A stretch of DNA of 64,000 nucleotides from Pollutimonas sp963706785 (GTDB lineage: Bacteria; Pseudomonadota; Gammaproteobacteria; Burkholderiales; Burkholderiaceae_B): NCBI GenBank assembly GCA_963706785.1, contig CAVPNJ010000001.1, forward strand, positions 186,001 to 250,000. Reading direction: 5' to 3'. Shown in pieces: positions 35,337 to 44,918 of the stretch (within the stretch, counting starts at the first letter, position 1; each line of letters opens with the position of its first letter). The notes below the pieces were generated by a model. The model was not told the DNA's origin, ran no database searches, and saw nothing but the letters and a program-made list of their open reading frames with translations. A program made the position numbers and the translations under genes.

Positions 35337-37486
35337 TGACTAGCGGCCTCACTGGATCGACCCAGCCTTTACTGATTGAATTGTTGACTGAAGAACTGCC
35401 TCCCAAAGCACTGCAGAAATTGGGCCTAGCCTTTGCAGAGGGTATACGCAAGACACTGGCGCAACATCATCTGCTGGAAGCCGATTGCATAACAACCGAC
35501 TTTTCCACGCCTCGACGCTTGGCAGTAGTGCTAAGTGCCGTGTTGGCCCAAGCTCCAGAGCAAACTTATACCGAAAAACTCATGCCGGCCAAAATAGGTT
35601 TGAGCGATACGGGCGAGATCAGCCCGGCACTGGCCAAGAAATTGGCCAGCAAGGGTCTGGATCATTTGACGGCAGCTGAACTGATCACGGAATCCGACGG
35701 CAAACAGGATTATCTATTTGCCAAGGGTGTGGCGGCAGGGTCGTCTTTAGCGGACGGACTGCAAGAAGCGCTCGACTATGCGATTAACCACCTGCCGATC
35801 CCCAAGGTCATGCGCTATCAGTTGGACGACGGGATAAGCAGCGTAAAGTTTGTACGCCCAGCACACCAACTTATCGCACTATGGGGTCAACAGGTCGTTG
35901 ACGTGCGCGCTTTAGGCCTGGATGCCGGTCGAGTCACCCTGGGCCACCGCTTTATGGCTGGACACTCGATTACCATCGAGTCGCCCGAGACTTACCAGAA
36001 ACAACTGCATGCCGAAGGCAAGGTCATTGCTTCCTTTACAGCGCGCCGCGCCTTAATCAACGAGCAGTTGCAAAGTCAGGCTCAAGCTCTGGGCGCCACC
36101 ATAGGCACCGGGCCCGAGGTAGATGCGCTGCTTGAAGAGGTCACCGCATTAGTCGAGCACCCTACCGTGTATGTCGGCGAATTCGAAGAGCAGTTTTTGC
36201 AGGTGCCACCCGAGTGCTTGATTCTGACCATGCGGCTGAATCAAAAATATTTTCCACTGTTCGAGCCCGACAATGGCAAGCTGACTCATCGCTTCCTGAT
36301 CGTCAGCAATATGCAAGTCGAGAATCCGATCAATATTGTGGAAGGTAACCAGCGGGTGGTACGCCCTCGCTTGGCCGACGCTCAGTTCTTTTTCCAGACT
36401 GATCGCAAGATCAAGCTCGCCGACCGCGTAGCAGGGCTTGCGAGCAGCGTCTATCACAACAAACTGGGTTCACAGCTTGAACGAACCGAGCGCGTTCGCA
36501 AAATAGCCCGCTACCTAGCCGCCGAATTGGGCGCCGATGTTCAAAACGCCGATCGTGCAGCAATGCTGGCCAAGGCCGATCTGGCTTCCAACATGGTGGG
36601 TGAGTTCCCCGAATTACAAGGAATTATGGGGGCCTATTATGCGCAGGCCGACGGCGAATCCGACGACGTTGTGCTGGCGCTTAAAGACCAATATCGAATA
36701 CGCCTCGATACACCGGTCAGCGGCGCCACCCTGACATCTGCAATACTATTCATCGCTGAGCGCGTTGAAACACTGATCGGCATATGGGGCATAGGCTTGG
36801 TACCGACCGGTGAGCGCGATCCCTATGGTTTGCGCCGTGCGGCCCTCGGCCTCATAAGCGCCTTCGAGCAATTGGAAGCCGGTGGATACTTGTCCGTTAG
36901 CGACGGCAATAGTCTTCGTTTGCCCGATCTGCTTGCCTTTGCTGTCACAAGCTTCGCTGCTGGGGCAGTTAACGAAGCAAGTGGTGCCGAGGTTCAAGCA
37001 TTCATTTACGAACGCTACCGCAACTCGTTGAATAACGATTTCGATCGGAATGTGGTCGACGCCGTGTTGGCTCTTGAACCACCACTTCATCAGGTTCATG
37101 CCCGCATCCAGGCATGTGCCAGTTTCGCGCAGCGTCCCGAGGCAGAAAGCCTTGCAGCGGCCAATAAGCGTATTGCCAATCTGCTTAAAAAGGCTGACAC
37201 TACGCTGGGGAATGTGGATCCTGCCAAGCTCAGCGAGGCCGCCGAGCAGGCTCTGGCCAAAGTTATCGATACACTCAAGCCGCAAGCTCAGGCGCAACTG
37301 GCGCAGGGCGACTTTACTGCCAGCCTGGCCACCATGGCGCAAGCCAAAGACGCTGTCGATGCATTTTTCGACGACATCATGGTAATGGCAGATGATCCGG
37401 CCATACGTGCCAATCGGTTGGCCTTGCTGGCCGATCTACATCAAGTCATGAACCAGGTCGCCGATATTTCCAGGTTAGCCCAGTGA
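35333..37486 (+). CDS. glyS: Glycine--tRNA ligase beta subunit
   Basis: 717-residue beta subunit, which binds tRNA-Gly. The N-terminus PLLIELLTEELPPKALQKL is diagnostic, as are ECLILTMRLNQKYFPLF, VRPRLADAQFFFQTD, EFPELQGIMGAYYA and the VPTGERDPYGLRRAALG segment. A C-terminal anticodon-binding region follows. Its TGA overlaps the GTG start of gmhB. Confidence 0.97.
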   Translation: MMTSGLTGSTQPLLIELLTEELPPKALQKLGLAFAEGIRKTLAQHHLLEADCITTDFSTPRRLAVVLSAVLAQAPEQTYTEKLMPAKIGLSDTGEISPALAKKLASKGLDHLTAAELITESDGKQDYLFAKGVAAGSSLADGLQEALDYAINHLPIPKVMRYQLDDGISSVKFVRPAHQLIALWGQQVVDVRALGLDAGRVTLGHRFMAGHSITIESPETYQKQLHAEGKVIASFTARRALINEQLQSQAQALGATIGTGPEVDALLEEVTALVEHPTVYVGEFEEQFLQVPPECLILTMRLNQKYFPLFEPDNGKLTHRFLIVSNMQVENPINIVEGNQRVVRPRLADAQFFFQTDRKIKLADRVAGLASSVYHNKLGSQLERTERVRKIARYLAAELGADVQNADRAAMLAKADLASNMVGEFPELQGIMGAYYAQADGESDDVVLALKDQYRIRLDTPVSGATLTSAILFIAERVETLIGIWGIGLVPTGERDPYGLRRAALGLISAFEQLEAGGYLSVSDGNSLRLPDLLAFAVTSFAAGAVNEASGAEVQAFIYERYRNSLNNDFDRNVVDAVLALEPPLHQVHARIQACASFAQRPEAESLAAANKRIANLLKKADTTLGNVDPAKLSEAAEQALAKVIDTLKPQAQAQLAQGDFTASLATMAQAKDAVDAFFDDIMVMADDPAIRANRLALLADLHQVMNQVADISRLAQ

Positions 37487-38022
37487 AACTCGCCATAATC
37501 GATCGCGACGGCGTTATCAATCAGGATAGCGACGAATTCATCAAGAGCCCGGACGAATGGATTCCATTGCCGGGCAGTCTAGAAGCCATAGCAAGACTCT
37601 CCAGGGCCAATTGGAGAGTTGTTATCGCAAGCAATCAGTCCGGCATCGCCCGCGGCCTGTTCAGCATGGACACACTGAATTTAATTCATGCAAAACTGCG
37701 ACGTGAGCTTGCCCATGTGGGTGGCAGTGTAGACGCCATATTCATCTGTCCTCACGGGCCGGACGATGGTTGCCTTTGCCGCAAGCCCCTACCTGGCATG
37801 TACCTCGATATAGCACGCCGCTATGATGTCAGCCTGAAAAATGCCCCATCAGTTGGCGATTCACTTCGGGACTTGCAGGCTGCCGTAGCCGCCGGCTGTG
37901 CGCCATGGCTGGTGCTCACCGGCAATGGTCAAAAAACACGGGATAAAGGCGACCTGCCGGCAGGTACCCAAATACGGGAAAATCTTGCTGCAGTGGTCGA
38001 CTCCTGGCTTTCCGAGGAATAA
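37483..38022 (+). CDS. gmhB: D-glycero-beta-D-manno-heptose-1,7-bisphosphate 7-phosphatase
   Basis: 179-residue HAD phosphatase for ADP-heptose synthesis in lipopolysaccharide core. Motif I IIDRDGVIN holds Asp8 and Asp10. ASNQSGIARG is motif II. CPHGPDDGCLCRKP carries the Cys/His zinc loop characteristic of GmhB, and VGDSLRDLQAA is the last acidic motif. Starts at GTG with a GTGA overlap with glyS, so it is translationally coupled. The glyS-gmhB-plsC order is common in this group. Confidence 0.94.
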   Translation: MKLAIIDRDGVINQDSDEFIKSPDEWIPLPGSLEAIARLSRANWRVVIASNQSGIARGLFSMDTLNLIHAKLRRELAHVGGSVDAIFICPHGPDDGCLCRKPLPGMYLDIARRYDVSLKNAPSVGDSLRDLQAAVAAGCAPWLVLTGNGQKTRDKGDLPAGTQIRENLAAVVDSWLSEE

Positions 38023-38024
38023 AT

Positions 38025-38753
38025 ATGGCCCCAATCCGCGCTACGCTTTACCAGCTATTCTTGCTCTTTACTGTTATTCCCTTCGCGTTTGCGAGCCTTT
38101 TATGCGCGCCCCTCCCCTTACACTGGCGCTACAAGGTAACCGTCGGCTGGCCCAGGCTCGCCATCTGGGGTGCCAAAGCCATACTTGGCATACGGTGGCA
38201 GATCAAAGGCGCTGAAAACCTTCCCGACGGCCCGGCCGTGATGCTGTCCAAACATCAATCCGCATGGGAAACCATGTTCATCATTGGCTACATGCCGCGC
38301 GACATGTGCTTCGTTTACAAACGGGAACTCCATCGCATTCCATTTTTTGGCTGGGGCTTGGCTTTACTGCGCATGATCCCGATCGACCGGGCCAAAGGCC
38401 GCGATGCGTTCGAGCAAGTCGTGAAAATTGGCCAGGAACGCATCAACGAAGGTCGCTGGCCTATTTTGTTTCCCGAAGGCACCCGCATGTTGCCCGGTAA
38501 AACGGGGCGTTATAAATTGGGTGGCGCCTTGCTGGCAACCCGTACCCAAACTCCGATCATTCCGGTTGCCCATAACGCGGGTGAATGCTGGCCGCGCAAC
38601 GCTTTCATCAAAAAACCCGGGCTCGTCACCGTGTCCATCGGCCCCCTGATTCAAACAGCAGGTCTAGATGCCGACACGGTAAACAAGCAGGTCCAGGAAT
38701 GGATCGAGGCCGAAATGCGGGTACTGAATCCCGAACGATATGGGCGTGACTGA
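38025..38753 (+). CDS. plsC: 1-acyl-sn-glycerol-3-phosphate acyltransferase
   Basis: 242-residue membrane-associated acyltransferase that makes phosphatidic acid. Two hydrophobic segments fill residues 5-55. Motif I is SKHQSAWE with His77 and an acidic Glu82 in place of the usual Asp, a known variant. FPEGTRMLPGK near residue 149 is motif III and PVAHNAGECW is motif IV. It starts two bases after gmhB and overlaps the metallopeptidase gene by 14 bases. Confidence 0.94.
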   Translation: MAPIRATLYQLFLLFTVIPFAFASLLCAPLPLHWRYKVTVGWPRLAIWGAKAILGIRWQIKGAENLPDGPAVMLSKHQSAWETMFIIGYMPRDMCFVYKRELHRIPFFGWGLALLRMIPIDRAKGRDAFEQVVKIGQERINEGRWPILFPEGTRMLPGKTGRYKLGGALLATRTQTPIIPVAHNAGECWPRNAFIKKPGLVTVSIGPLIQTAGLDADTVNKQVQEWIEAEMRVLNPERYGRD

Positions 38754-39609
38754 GCAACTCGATCTGTTTTCCGGGCCAGTGCCGTCGACTGTGACCCAGC
38801 CTCCTGCGCCACCACCTAAATCAGACCACGCCGTTGTGACGGCTTGTCCGGCGGCACTGCCTGCGAATGCCCGCTGGCGCGAAGTACAAGCTCCGCAACA
38901 GACCATAGGCTACGTATTGCAGCGATCACGGCGCAAGAGCATAGGACTAACCATCAATGATGATGGCTTACAAGTTACTGCTCCCAACTGGGTGACGCTA
39001 GGTCAGATCGACGCTGCCGTCATCGAAAAAGCGCACTGGATACTTGGCAAGCTTCGCATCAGGCAAGCTCGTCAACAACACCTGGCCACCGCCGACACCC
39101 TATGGCAGAATGGTGGATCCATCCCTTATCTGGGAAAGCGCATCGTTCTGCACCTGGACGCCGCTCAACAAACGGCCGTGTTTCATGGCACCCAATTTTC
39201 GCCGGATCATGGCAGCGTGCTTAGCCTGGCTCTACCTGCCGATGCCGATCGCAGCAGGGTACGCGATAGCGTGCACTCATGGCTGCAGCAACAGGCCACC
39301 GCATGGTTTGGCCAAAGATTGCAACATTTTTTGGATTCCAGCCAATTAACGATACGCCGTTGGCGACTTTCGTCGGCTGCAACGCGTTGGGGATCGTGCA
39401 GCAGTGAAGGCAATATCATGTTGAACTGGCGACTGATACACTTTGAGCATGACATTATTGATTATGTAATTGCTCACGAAATTGCGCACTTGCGGCAAAT
39501 GAATCACAGCAAGGATTTCTGGCGTGAAGTCGGACAGATATTGCCCGGCTTTGAGCGATCACGCAACGCCCTGCGGCAGTATGACCCGGGCTCTTTGCCC
39601 TTGATCTGA
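38740..39609 (+). CDS. SprT/YgjP-like zinc metallopeptidase (DUF45)
   Basis: 289-residue protein of the YgjP/DUF45 metallopeptidase family. The zinc motif is VIAHEIAHLRQMNHSKDFW near residues 244-262, with two His and the catalytic Glu plus a third His. RWGSCSSEGNIMLNWRLIHF just before it is also characteristic. The N-terminal 60 residues are Pro-rich and poorly conserved. Cellular role and substrate are unknown. Last of the glyQ-glyS-gmhB-plsC run, with a 14-base overlap. Confidence 0.9.
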   Translation: MGVTEQLDLFSGPVPSTVTQPPAPPPKSDHAVVTACPAALPANARWREVQAPQQTIGYVLQRSRRKSIGLTINDDGLQVTAPNWVTLGQIDAAVIEKAHWILGKLRIRQARQQHLATADTLWQNGGSIPYLGKRIVLHLDAAQQTAVFHGTQFSPDHGSVLSLALPADADRSRVRDSVHSWLQQQATAWFGQRLQHFLDSSQLTIRRWRLSSAATRWGSCSSEGNIMLNWRLIHFEHDIIDYVIAHEIAHLRQMNHSKDFWREVGQILPGFERSRNALRQYDPGSLPLI

Positions 39610-39651
39610 AATCCGCCCCCAAACCTCGAATAACCCATCAAGGAGATTTTG

Positions 39652-40048
39652 ATGCGATTGCTACATACCATGCTACGAGTCGGCAACCTGGACCGTTCAT
39701 TAATGTTTTACACCGATGTACTAGGCATGAAGCTGCTGCGCCGCAAGGACTACCCCGACGGCAAATTTACATTGGCCTTTGTGGGTTACCAAGATGAAAG
39801 CGAAGGCGCCGTGATTGAGCTGACGCACAATTGGGATACCAAGGGCTACGATTTAGGGCAATGGCTATGGTCATATTGCCCTTGAGGTCGAAGATGCTTA
39901 CGATGCCTGTGCCCGCATCAAGGAAAAAGGCGGCAACGTGACACGCGAAGCCGGCCCCATGAAGCATGGTCAGACCGTCATTGCCTTTGTCGAAGACCCT
40001 GACGGCTACAAGATTGAATTGATTCAACGCAAAGAAAGGGCCGACTAA
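39652..40048 (+). pseudogene. gloA: Lactoylglutathione lyase (glyoxalase I), one frameshift
   Basis: Glyoxalase I isomerises the methylglyoxal-glutathione adduct. The first frame reads MRLLHTMLRVGNLDRSLMFYTDVLGMKLLRR with the metal-binding His5, then ends in a stop at 39883-39885. The continuation NGYGHIALEVEDAYDAC with the second metal His, and VEDPDGYKIELIQ, is read one base later. The open region is 397 bases, one more than a multiple of three. One extra base at about 39856-39860 (GGGCAATGG) explains everything and gives 131 residues, the normal length. AGGAG lies before the ATG. Real mutation or sequencing error cannot be separated here. Confidence 0.88.
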
Positions 40049-42268
40049 ACCGGCTGGCGATCAAAGTCGCCAGGAGCAAAGTCATCTACCTCGATGACCG
40101 CCGCGACGGCCTGTTCAGCCGCCTCTAGCGAATTTGCTTGCTCGTCGGTAATCGCGCCCCTGGCGTGTGCCACGCGCCAGTCTTTCAAACCAGCGTGTTT
40201 GATGCGATCCAGCAAAGGTTGAACCCCGGTCAGTAATTCAAATGCTCGTTCTAGCTGCTCAACGCTGGCACTGTCATGACCTTCCCATACGGCGCCCACA
40301 AGGCGGTCGCGCGTATCGGAGGGCTCAAGCAGTATATTGGCGCACAGGGCAGTGAGTTTGTCCGACGGAGGCGTCGCCCGCAGAACAGGCGGCAGGACCA
40401 ACGCCCTTAACACCCATCCCGCCGCGCGCAGCGGAAGGTTAAGCAATACATCGTCGAGACGTTTTTCGATGGTGGCAAAGCCCTGCTCGGCACAGTATCT
40501 GACCAAGGGCAAGTCGGATTCATGCTGGCCTTCATCTTGCCAGCGCCGCAGCACGGCCGTCAGTAAATATAGCTCGGCCAGAACATCGCCCAGAGCGACC
40601 CGAAAGCATTTCTTTGCGTTTTAGCGATCCACCGAGTGTGAGTAGCGATACTTCTGAAACCAGAGCGAATGCGGCAGCGTAACGATTCAAACTTCGATAA
40701 TACGGCGCTGCGGCACCGACGCCTTTCGGAGCCGTCACAAAACGGCCCGCTGTCCACGCCATACCGGTAGCTTTTAGGGCGTTCTTGACGCTGTGTGCCA
40801 AGTGCTTCCAGATGACGGCGTCAAAGGCGTCTTCACCTGCTGTTTGATCGCTGTTGCCCAGGGCGACCACTTCCTTCATGAGGAAGGGATGAGCCCGGAT
40901 GGCACCTTGGCCGAAAACGATAAGGCTGCGGGTCAGAATGTTGGCCCCTTCGACTGTGATGGCCACAGGCAGGGCACGATACAGATTTCCCAAATAATTA
41001 TTGGGGCCGTCGATGATGGCTTTGCCGGCATGGATATCCATGGCGTCGTTTATTGACTGCCGCATACGTTCGGTAGCGTGCAGCTTCATTATGGCCGACA
41101 CTACCGACGGCTTGTATCCCAGTTGCAAACCGGCGCACGTGAAGCGACGTGCGGCTTCAACCAGATAGGCATTACCGGCCAGACGGCCGAGTTTCTCCTG
41201 TACGCCTTCAAACTTGCCGATGGGAAGCCCAAACTGCGTGCGAATCCGCGCATACGCACCCGAAGTATGAGCGCTAAATACACAGGCTGCCGCCGACAAC
41301 GACGGCAGTGAGATGCCGCGACCAGCAGCCAACGCGCTCATCAGCATGGGCCAACCCTGCCCCGCTTTTTCCAGGCCGCCAATCAGCGCATCAAGCGGCA
41401 CGAATACATCGCTACCTTCGATTGGGCCATTCTGGAATGCCTGCAGCGCCGGTAAGTGTCGCCGTCCCGCGGTGACTCCGGGCAGATTGGTCGGAACCAG
41501 CGCCACGGAAATACCTAAATCCTGCTTGCCGCCAATAAGGCCTTCGGGATCGGACAGCTTGAACGCAAGGCCCAGCACTGTCGCAACAGGGCTAAGCGTT
41601 ATATAGCGCTTGCGCCAATTAAGAAGTATGCCTAACGTGCTAATGCCATTGACGTCGCGACGGCATATGACGCCAGTGTCGGTCATGGCGGCCGCGTCGG
41701 AGCCGGCTTCCGGACTGGTAAGGGCAAAACAGGGTATTTCCTGGCCACGCGCGAGGCGCGGTAGCCAATACTGACGCTGCTCGTCGGTGCCAAACTGCAT
41801 AAGAAGCTCGCCCGGACCCAGCGAGTTAGGAACCATGACGGTCACGGCTGCCGCGAGAGACCGCACAGAGATCTGGCGCACGACTTCAGAATGGGCATAA
41901 GGCGAGAAGCCAAGGCCACCGTACTCTTTCGGGATAATCATGCCAAAGAAGCCATGCAGCTTCAGGAAATCCCAGACTTCGGCAGGCAAGTCGCCGTGTT
42001 GCCAAGTGATATCCCAGTCATTGAGCATGCGGCACACCTGTGCAACGGGGCCGTCCATGAAGATGCGTTCATCGGGGGTAAGGGCTACCGGCTTTACATT
42101 CACCAAAGTCCGCCAGTCGGGCGAACCAGAAAAAAGCTGAGCGTCCCACCATACGTCGCCAGCCTCAATCGCTTGCTGTTCAGTGGGCGAAAGGCGCGGC
42201 ATTGCTTCGCGCGCCATACGATACAAAGGCTCAGTCATCCACTGACGGCGCCAGGCTCTCCAATTCAT
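40045..42268 (-). pseudogene. fadE: Acyl-CoA dehydrogenase FadE-like, one frameshift
   Basis: Long-type acyl-CoA dehydrogenase for the first step of fatty-acid beta-oxidation. Diagnostic regions are GFFGMIIPKEYGGLGFS, FALTSPEAGSDA, GRGISLPSLSA, then FGLPIGKFEGVQEKLG. Near 40591 one extra base turns the frame: KRKEMLS continues in the next frame as GDVLAELYLLTAVLRRWQDEG. The C-terminal domain of unknown function (DUF1974-like) then follows to 40045. The full product would be about 740 residues, near the FadE family length. The last four bases overlap gloA end to end. Two adjacent genes with single insertions 730 bases apart are worth checking. Confidence 0.87.
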
Positions 42269-42459
42269 CTCGGTCTCTTTCAGTACGTGCTAGGGTGAGC
42301 ATCATTATCTCCTGAAAGTACCCGATAGGACCTCAGCATCGAGGCAGACGTGGCCAGTATGTGTTGTTTTTGAACTATGTCAGATGAATGTCACATAGAA
42401 GGGGAGATCGCGTTAAGATTGCTTTTGCGTAACGACAAACAATCCGTAGTGTGTTCCCT

Positions 42460-42867
42460 ATGTTGCCACCGAATTCCGTACCGATCCGCGAGGCCTGTCC
42501 GCCGGGTGCCTGCACCTGCAATCGGGATGAATTATTGGGCAATCCAGCCAACGATGCTCGTATACTGCTGCTAACCAAACAGGAAGAAAAAAAGCTCATC
42601 GCACGCATTGAAAGCATTTCAAGCTATGCAGAACTCAAGCGGATTGAAGAACGCCTGGAATCGCAGTTGGGCATTATTCTTGAAATCGTTCCCAGCGCGC
42701 GCGGGGTTCGAACCGTACGTGGCTTCGCCATCCAGCTTGTGGAAAGCCCCGGGCTGTGCCGAAAGACCCGCCAATCCATTCCGGCCGCTGTACGCCGATG
42801 CCTCGATAATCATCCTGACATTGTCTATGCCATTTTGGACGCACGCGACCTTCTTGGCGCGGGTTAA
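42460..42867 (+). CDS. Conserved hypothetical protein with N-terminal Cys cluster
   Basis: 135-residue protein of unknown function. The N-terminus holds CPPGACTC (Cys13, Cys18, Cys20), which could bind a metal or Fe-S cluster. A short helical middle (LLTKQEEKKLIARIESISSYAEL) is followed by SARGVRTVRGFAIQL and a C-terminal RKTRQSIPAAVRRCLDNHPDI. ATG at 42460 is chosen by resemblance to homologues I recall from Bordetella relatives. It converges with the downstream gene, overlapping it by four bases. Confidence 0.75.
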   Translation: MLPPNSVPIREACPPGACTCNRDELLGNPANDARILLLTKQEEKKLIARIESISSYAELKRIEERLESQLGIILEIVPSARGVRTVRGFAIQLVESPGLCRKTRQSIPAAVRRCLDNHPDIVYAILDARDLLGAG

Positions 42868-43364
42868 GACAGGCAGTTGCCAACAAGGCTCATAAGCCGC
42901 AGTATTTCCTGCGCATCGACGTCGCGCGCCGCTCCGAATCCGGCGATTTGGCGGCCGTCGTTCACTTTTATGGCCGCGAACCGGAAATCGCCAAGTTGAG
43001 TCATGGGCTCGGCCTCGGGAAATCGGTCAAGGTAGGCGGCGCGGCATATTCGCCAATCGTTGCTACCGGGCTCCAACAGCATAGCCGTCCCGTTCAAGGT
43101 AACCCGCGGTAAGTCATGAACCGCCACGTCAGGCTTTTCAGGCTGCATTATCAACAGCGATACCTGGGGCCTTTTTTGCATGTTGCGAGTATGAGCTGCG
43201 AGGCCACTTACATGAATTACAAGATATCCGACCGAGGGCTGCACAGCAAACGGCACCATCGAGACAAACGGCGCGCCGTTGTCGCCTACCGTTCCCAACG
43301 ACGCGTTACGGCAGGAACATAACAGATTGCGCAGGTCGCGGCTCAGGCGGGCTTCATGGGTCAT
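42864..43364 (-). CDS. Pyridoxamine 5'-phosphate oxidase-fold protein (HugZ-like)
   Basis: 166-residue split-barrel protein of the flavin/heme-binding PNPOx-like family, close to HugZ-type proteins. The start LRNLLCSCRNASLGTVGDNGAPFVSMVPFA is characteristic of the barrel. LSRVTLNG-like (LPRVTLNGTAML) and a late FRFAAIKVNDGRQIAGFGAARDV are also typical. The substrate is unknown; heme or FMN binding is possible. It overlaps the DUF1810 gene upstream by ATGA. Confidence 0.85.
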   Translation of the reverse strand: MTHEARLSRDLRNLLCSCRNASLGTVGDNGAPFVSMVPFAVQPSVGYLVIHVSGLAAHTRNMQKRPQVSLLIMQPEKPDVAVHDLPRVTLNGTAMLLEPGSNDWRICRAAYLDRFPEAEPMTQLGDFRFAAIKVNDGRQIAGFGAARDVDAQEILRLMSLVGNCLS

Positions 43365-43810
43365 GAACGGTCATCGGAAATTGCCTGATTCGCCAAGGTC
43401 TTCAGTGTTGCGGCGTCAAACTGCCCGTGAAAATACTTCTGGATCACTTTGGAGAAAATTTCCTGGCTTGGCGATGCCCTGGAAAACAGGGTCATTGAAG
43501 AGTGGAACTTGAGATTATCGGGCAGGCCAAAAATCTGCTCGATGCTACGTCCATCTACCGCGTGCACAAGCTCGGTACATTCAACGAGTCTTGCGCCCAA
43601 TATAGGATGGTGCAAATAGGCCACGGCTTCGTCCAGCGACCTGATCGCGTATTTCTGCGCCATTGCGCTATGCCCGAGGCCCGCAATTTGAGGAAAAACG
43701 AACCACATCCAGTGGCTACGTTTTTGGCCTTGCTTCAGTTCCGCGCAAATTTGCTCGTAAACGGGAGCCTGGGCATGGACAAAGCGTTCCAGATCGTAGG
43801 GGTCTTCCAT
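43361..43810 (-). CDS. DUF1810 family protein
   Basis: 149-residue member of DUF1810 (calpastatin-like annotations exist). The family hallmark YDLERFVHAQAPVYEQICAEL and SHWMWFVFPQIAGLGHSAMAQKYAI are visible, as is HPILGARLVEC. The function is not known. It shares an ATGA overlap with the following HugZ-like gene. Confidence 0.9.
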   Translation of the reverse strand: MEDPYDLERFVHAQAPVYEQICAELKQGQKRSHWMWFVFPQIAGLGHSAMAQKYAIRSLDEAVAYLHHPILGARLVECTELVHAVDGRSIEQIFGLPDNLKFHSSMTLFSRASPSQEIFSKVIQKYFHGQFDAATLKTLANQAISDDRS

Positions 43811-43921
43811 TTGGAGTCTCCTTGCCAGAATACTATTGAATCTTGAAGTTCATTCGCTGATTCTAGCTCTGTTGCGGCGAATATCCGTACACTATCGGAA
43901 TCCAGCCAACAAGGCCTCGCC

Positions 43922-44911
43922 GTGGAAGACATCGTCCAGTTGCGTCCTGAAGGTTTGTATTGCGCCGCCGGCGATTTCTACATCGATCCTTGGCGCCCAG
44001 TAGCATGTGCCGTCATCACGCATGGGCACGGCGACCACGCTCGCGTGGGTATGGGCCAGTACCATACTTCAAGCCCAGGCTTGCCCATCCTGCAATGGCG
44101 TTTGCAGGAACAAATATTCCATGCCCATTCCTACGGAGAACCATTCAAGCTGGGCGAGGCAATGGTTTCGCTCCACCCGGCGGGCCATGTGCTTGGTTCG
44201 GCGCAGGTGCGCATTCAAGCCCATAACGCCACATGGGTGATTTCCGGCGACTATAAGCGCCAGCCCGATCCAACTTGCGATCCTTTTGAAGTCGTACCTT
44301 GCGATACGTTTATTACGGAGTCCACGTTTGGCCTGCCGGTTTACCGCTGGCCCGATACGAGTGAAGTGGCGCGGGAGATCGTCCAATGGCGCGACCAGTG
44401 TGCGGCGCGCCGCGAGACGGCCATACTGTATTGTTACGCCCTCGGCAAAGCGCAGCGGGTACTCGCAGAACTGATGGCACACACCGATAAACCGGTGCTG
44501 CTGCACGGGGCCATTGCGACGGGTGTGGACATCTATCGCCGCGCTGGCATTGCAATGATCGCAACCCGATTGATCAGTGAAATGCCCTCAGAAGCCGACT
44601 ACGCGGGCGAACTTGTGCTGGCACCGCCCTCCGCCGCGGGCAGTACGTGGCTGCGCCGCTTTCGCAATCCGCGACATGGATTCGCCTCGGGGTGGATGAG
44701 AGTCCGGGGCAACCGGCGGCGTCGCAACATGGACCGAGGGTTCGTAATCTCTGACCACGCTGACTGGCCCGATCTTATGCGCACCATACGCGACACGGGC
44801 GCCCGCCGCGTGATCGTTACTCATGGCGACACCCATGCGCTGGTACGTGCATTGAACGACAGCGGCATTTTCGCTGAAGCACTTACCACCCAGTTTGGAG
44901 AGGACGACTGA
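43922..44911 (+). CDS. Ligase-associated DNA exonuclease (metallo-beta-lactamase/CPSF fold)
   Basis: 329-residue metallo-beta-lactamase-type nuclease found next to ATP-dependent DNA ligases. The metal motif ITHGHGDHAR holds His34, His36, Asp38 and His39. ISGDYKRQPDPTCDPFEVVPCDTFITE supplies the next metal ligands. SDHADWPDLMRTI near the end is the CPSF-like motif. GTG start at 43922. The next gene is the ligase, beginning eight bases after this stop. In other bacteria this pair is part of a four-gene set with an Lhr-type helicase and a metallophosphoesterase, both missing here. Confidence 0.92.
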   Translation: MEDIVQLRPEGLYCAAGDFYIDPWRPVACAVITHGHGDHARVGMGQYHTSSPGLPILQWRLQEQIFHAHSYGEPFKLGEAMVSLHPAGHVLGSAQVRIQAHNATWVISGDYKRQPDPTCDPFEVVPCDTFITESTFGLPVYRWPDTSEVAREIVQWRDQCAARRETAILYCYALGKAQRVLAELMAHTDKPVLLHGAIATGVDIYRRAGIAMIATRLISEMPSEADYAGELVLAPPSAAGSTWLRRFRNPRHGFASGWMRVRGNRRRRNMDRGFVISDHADWPDLMRTIRDTGARRVIVTHGDTHALVRALNDSGIFAEALTTQFGEDD

Positions 44912-44918
44912 CCGCGAT

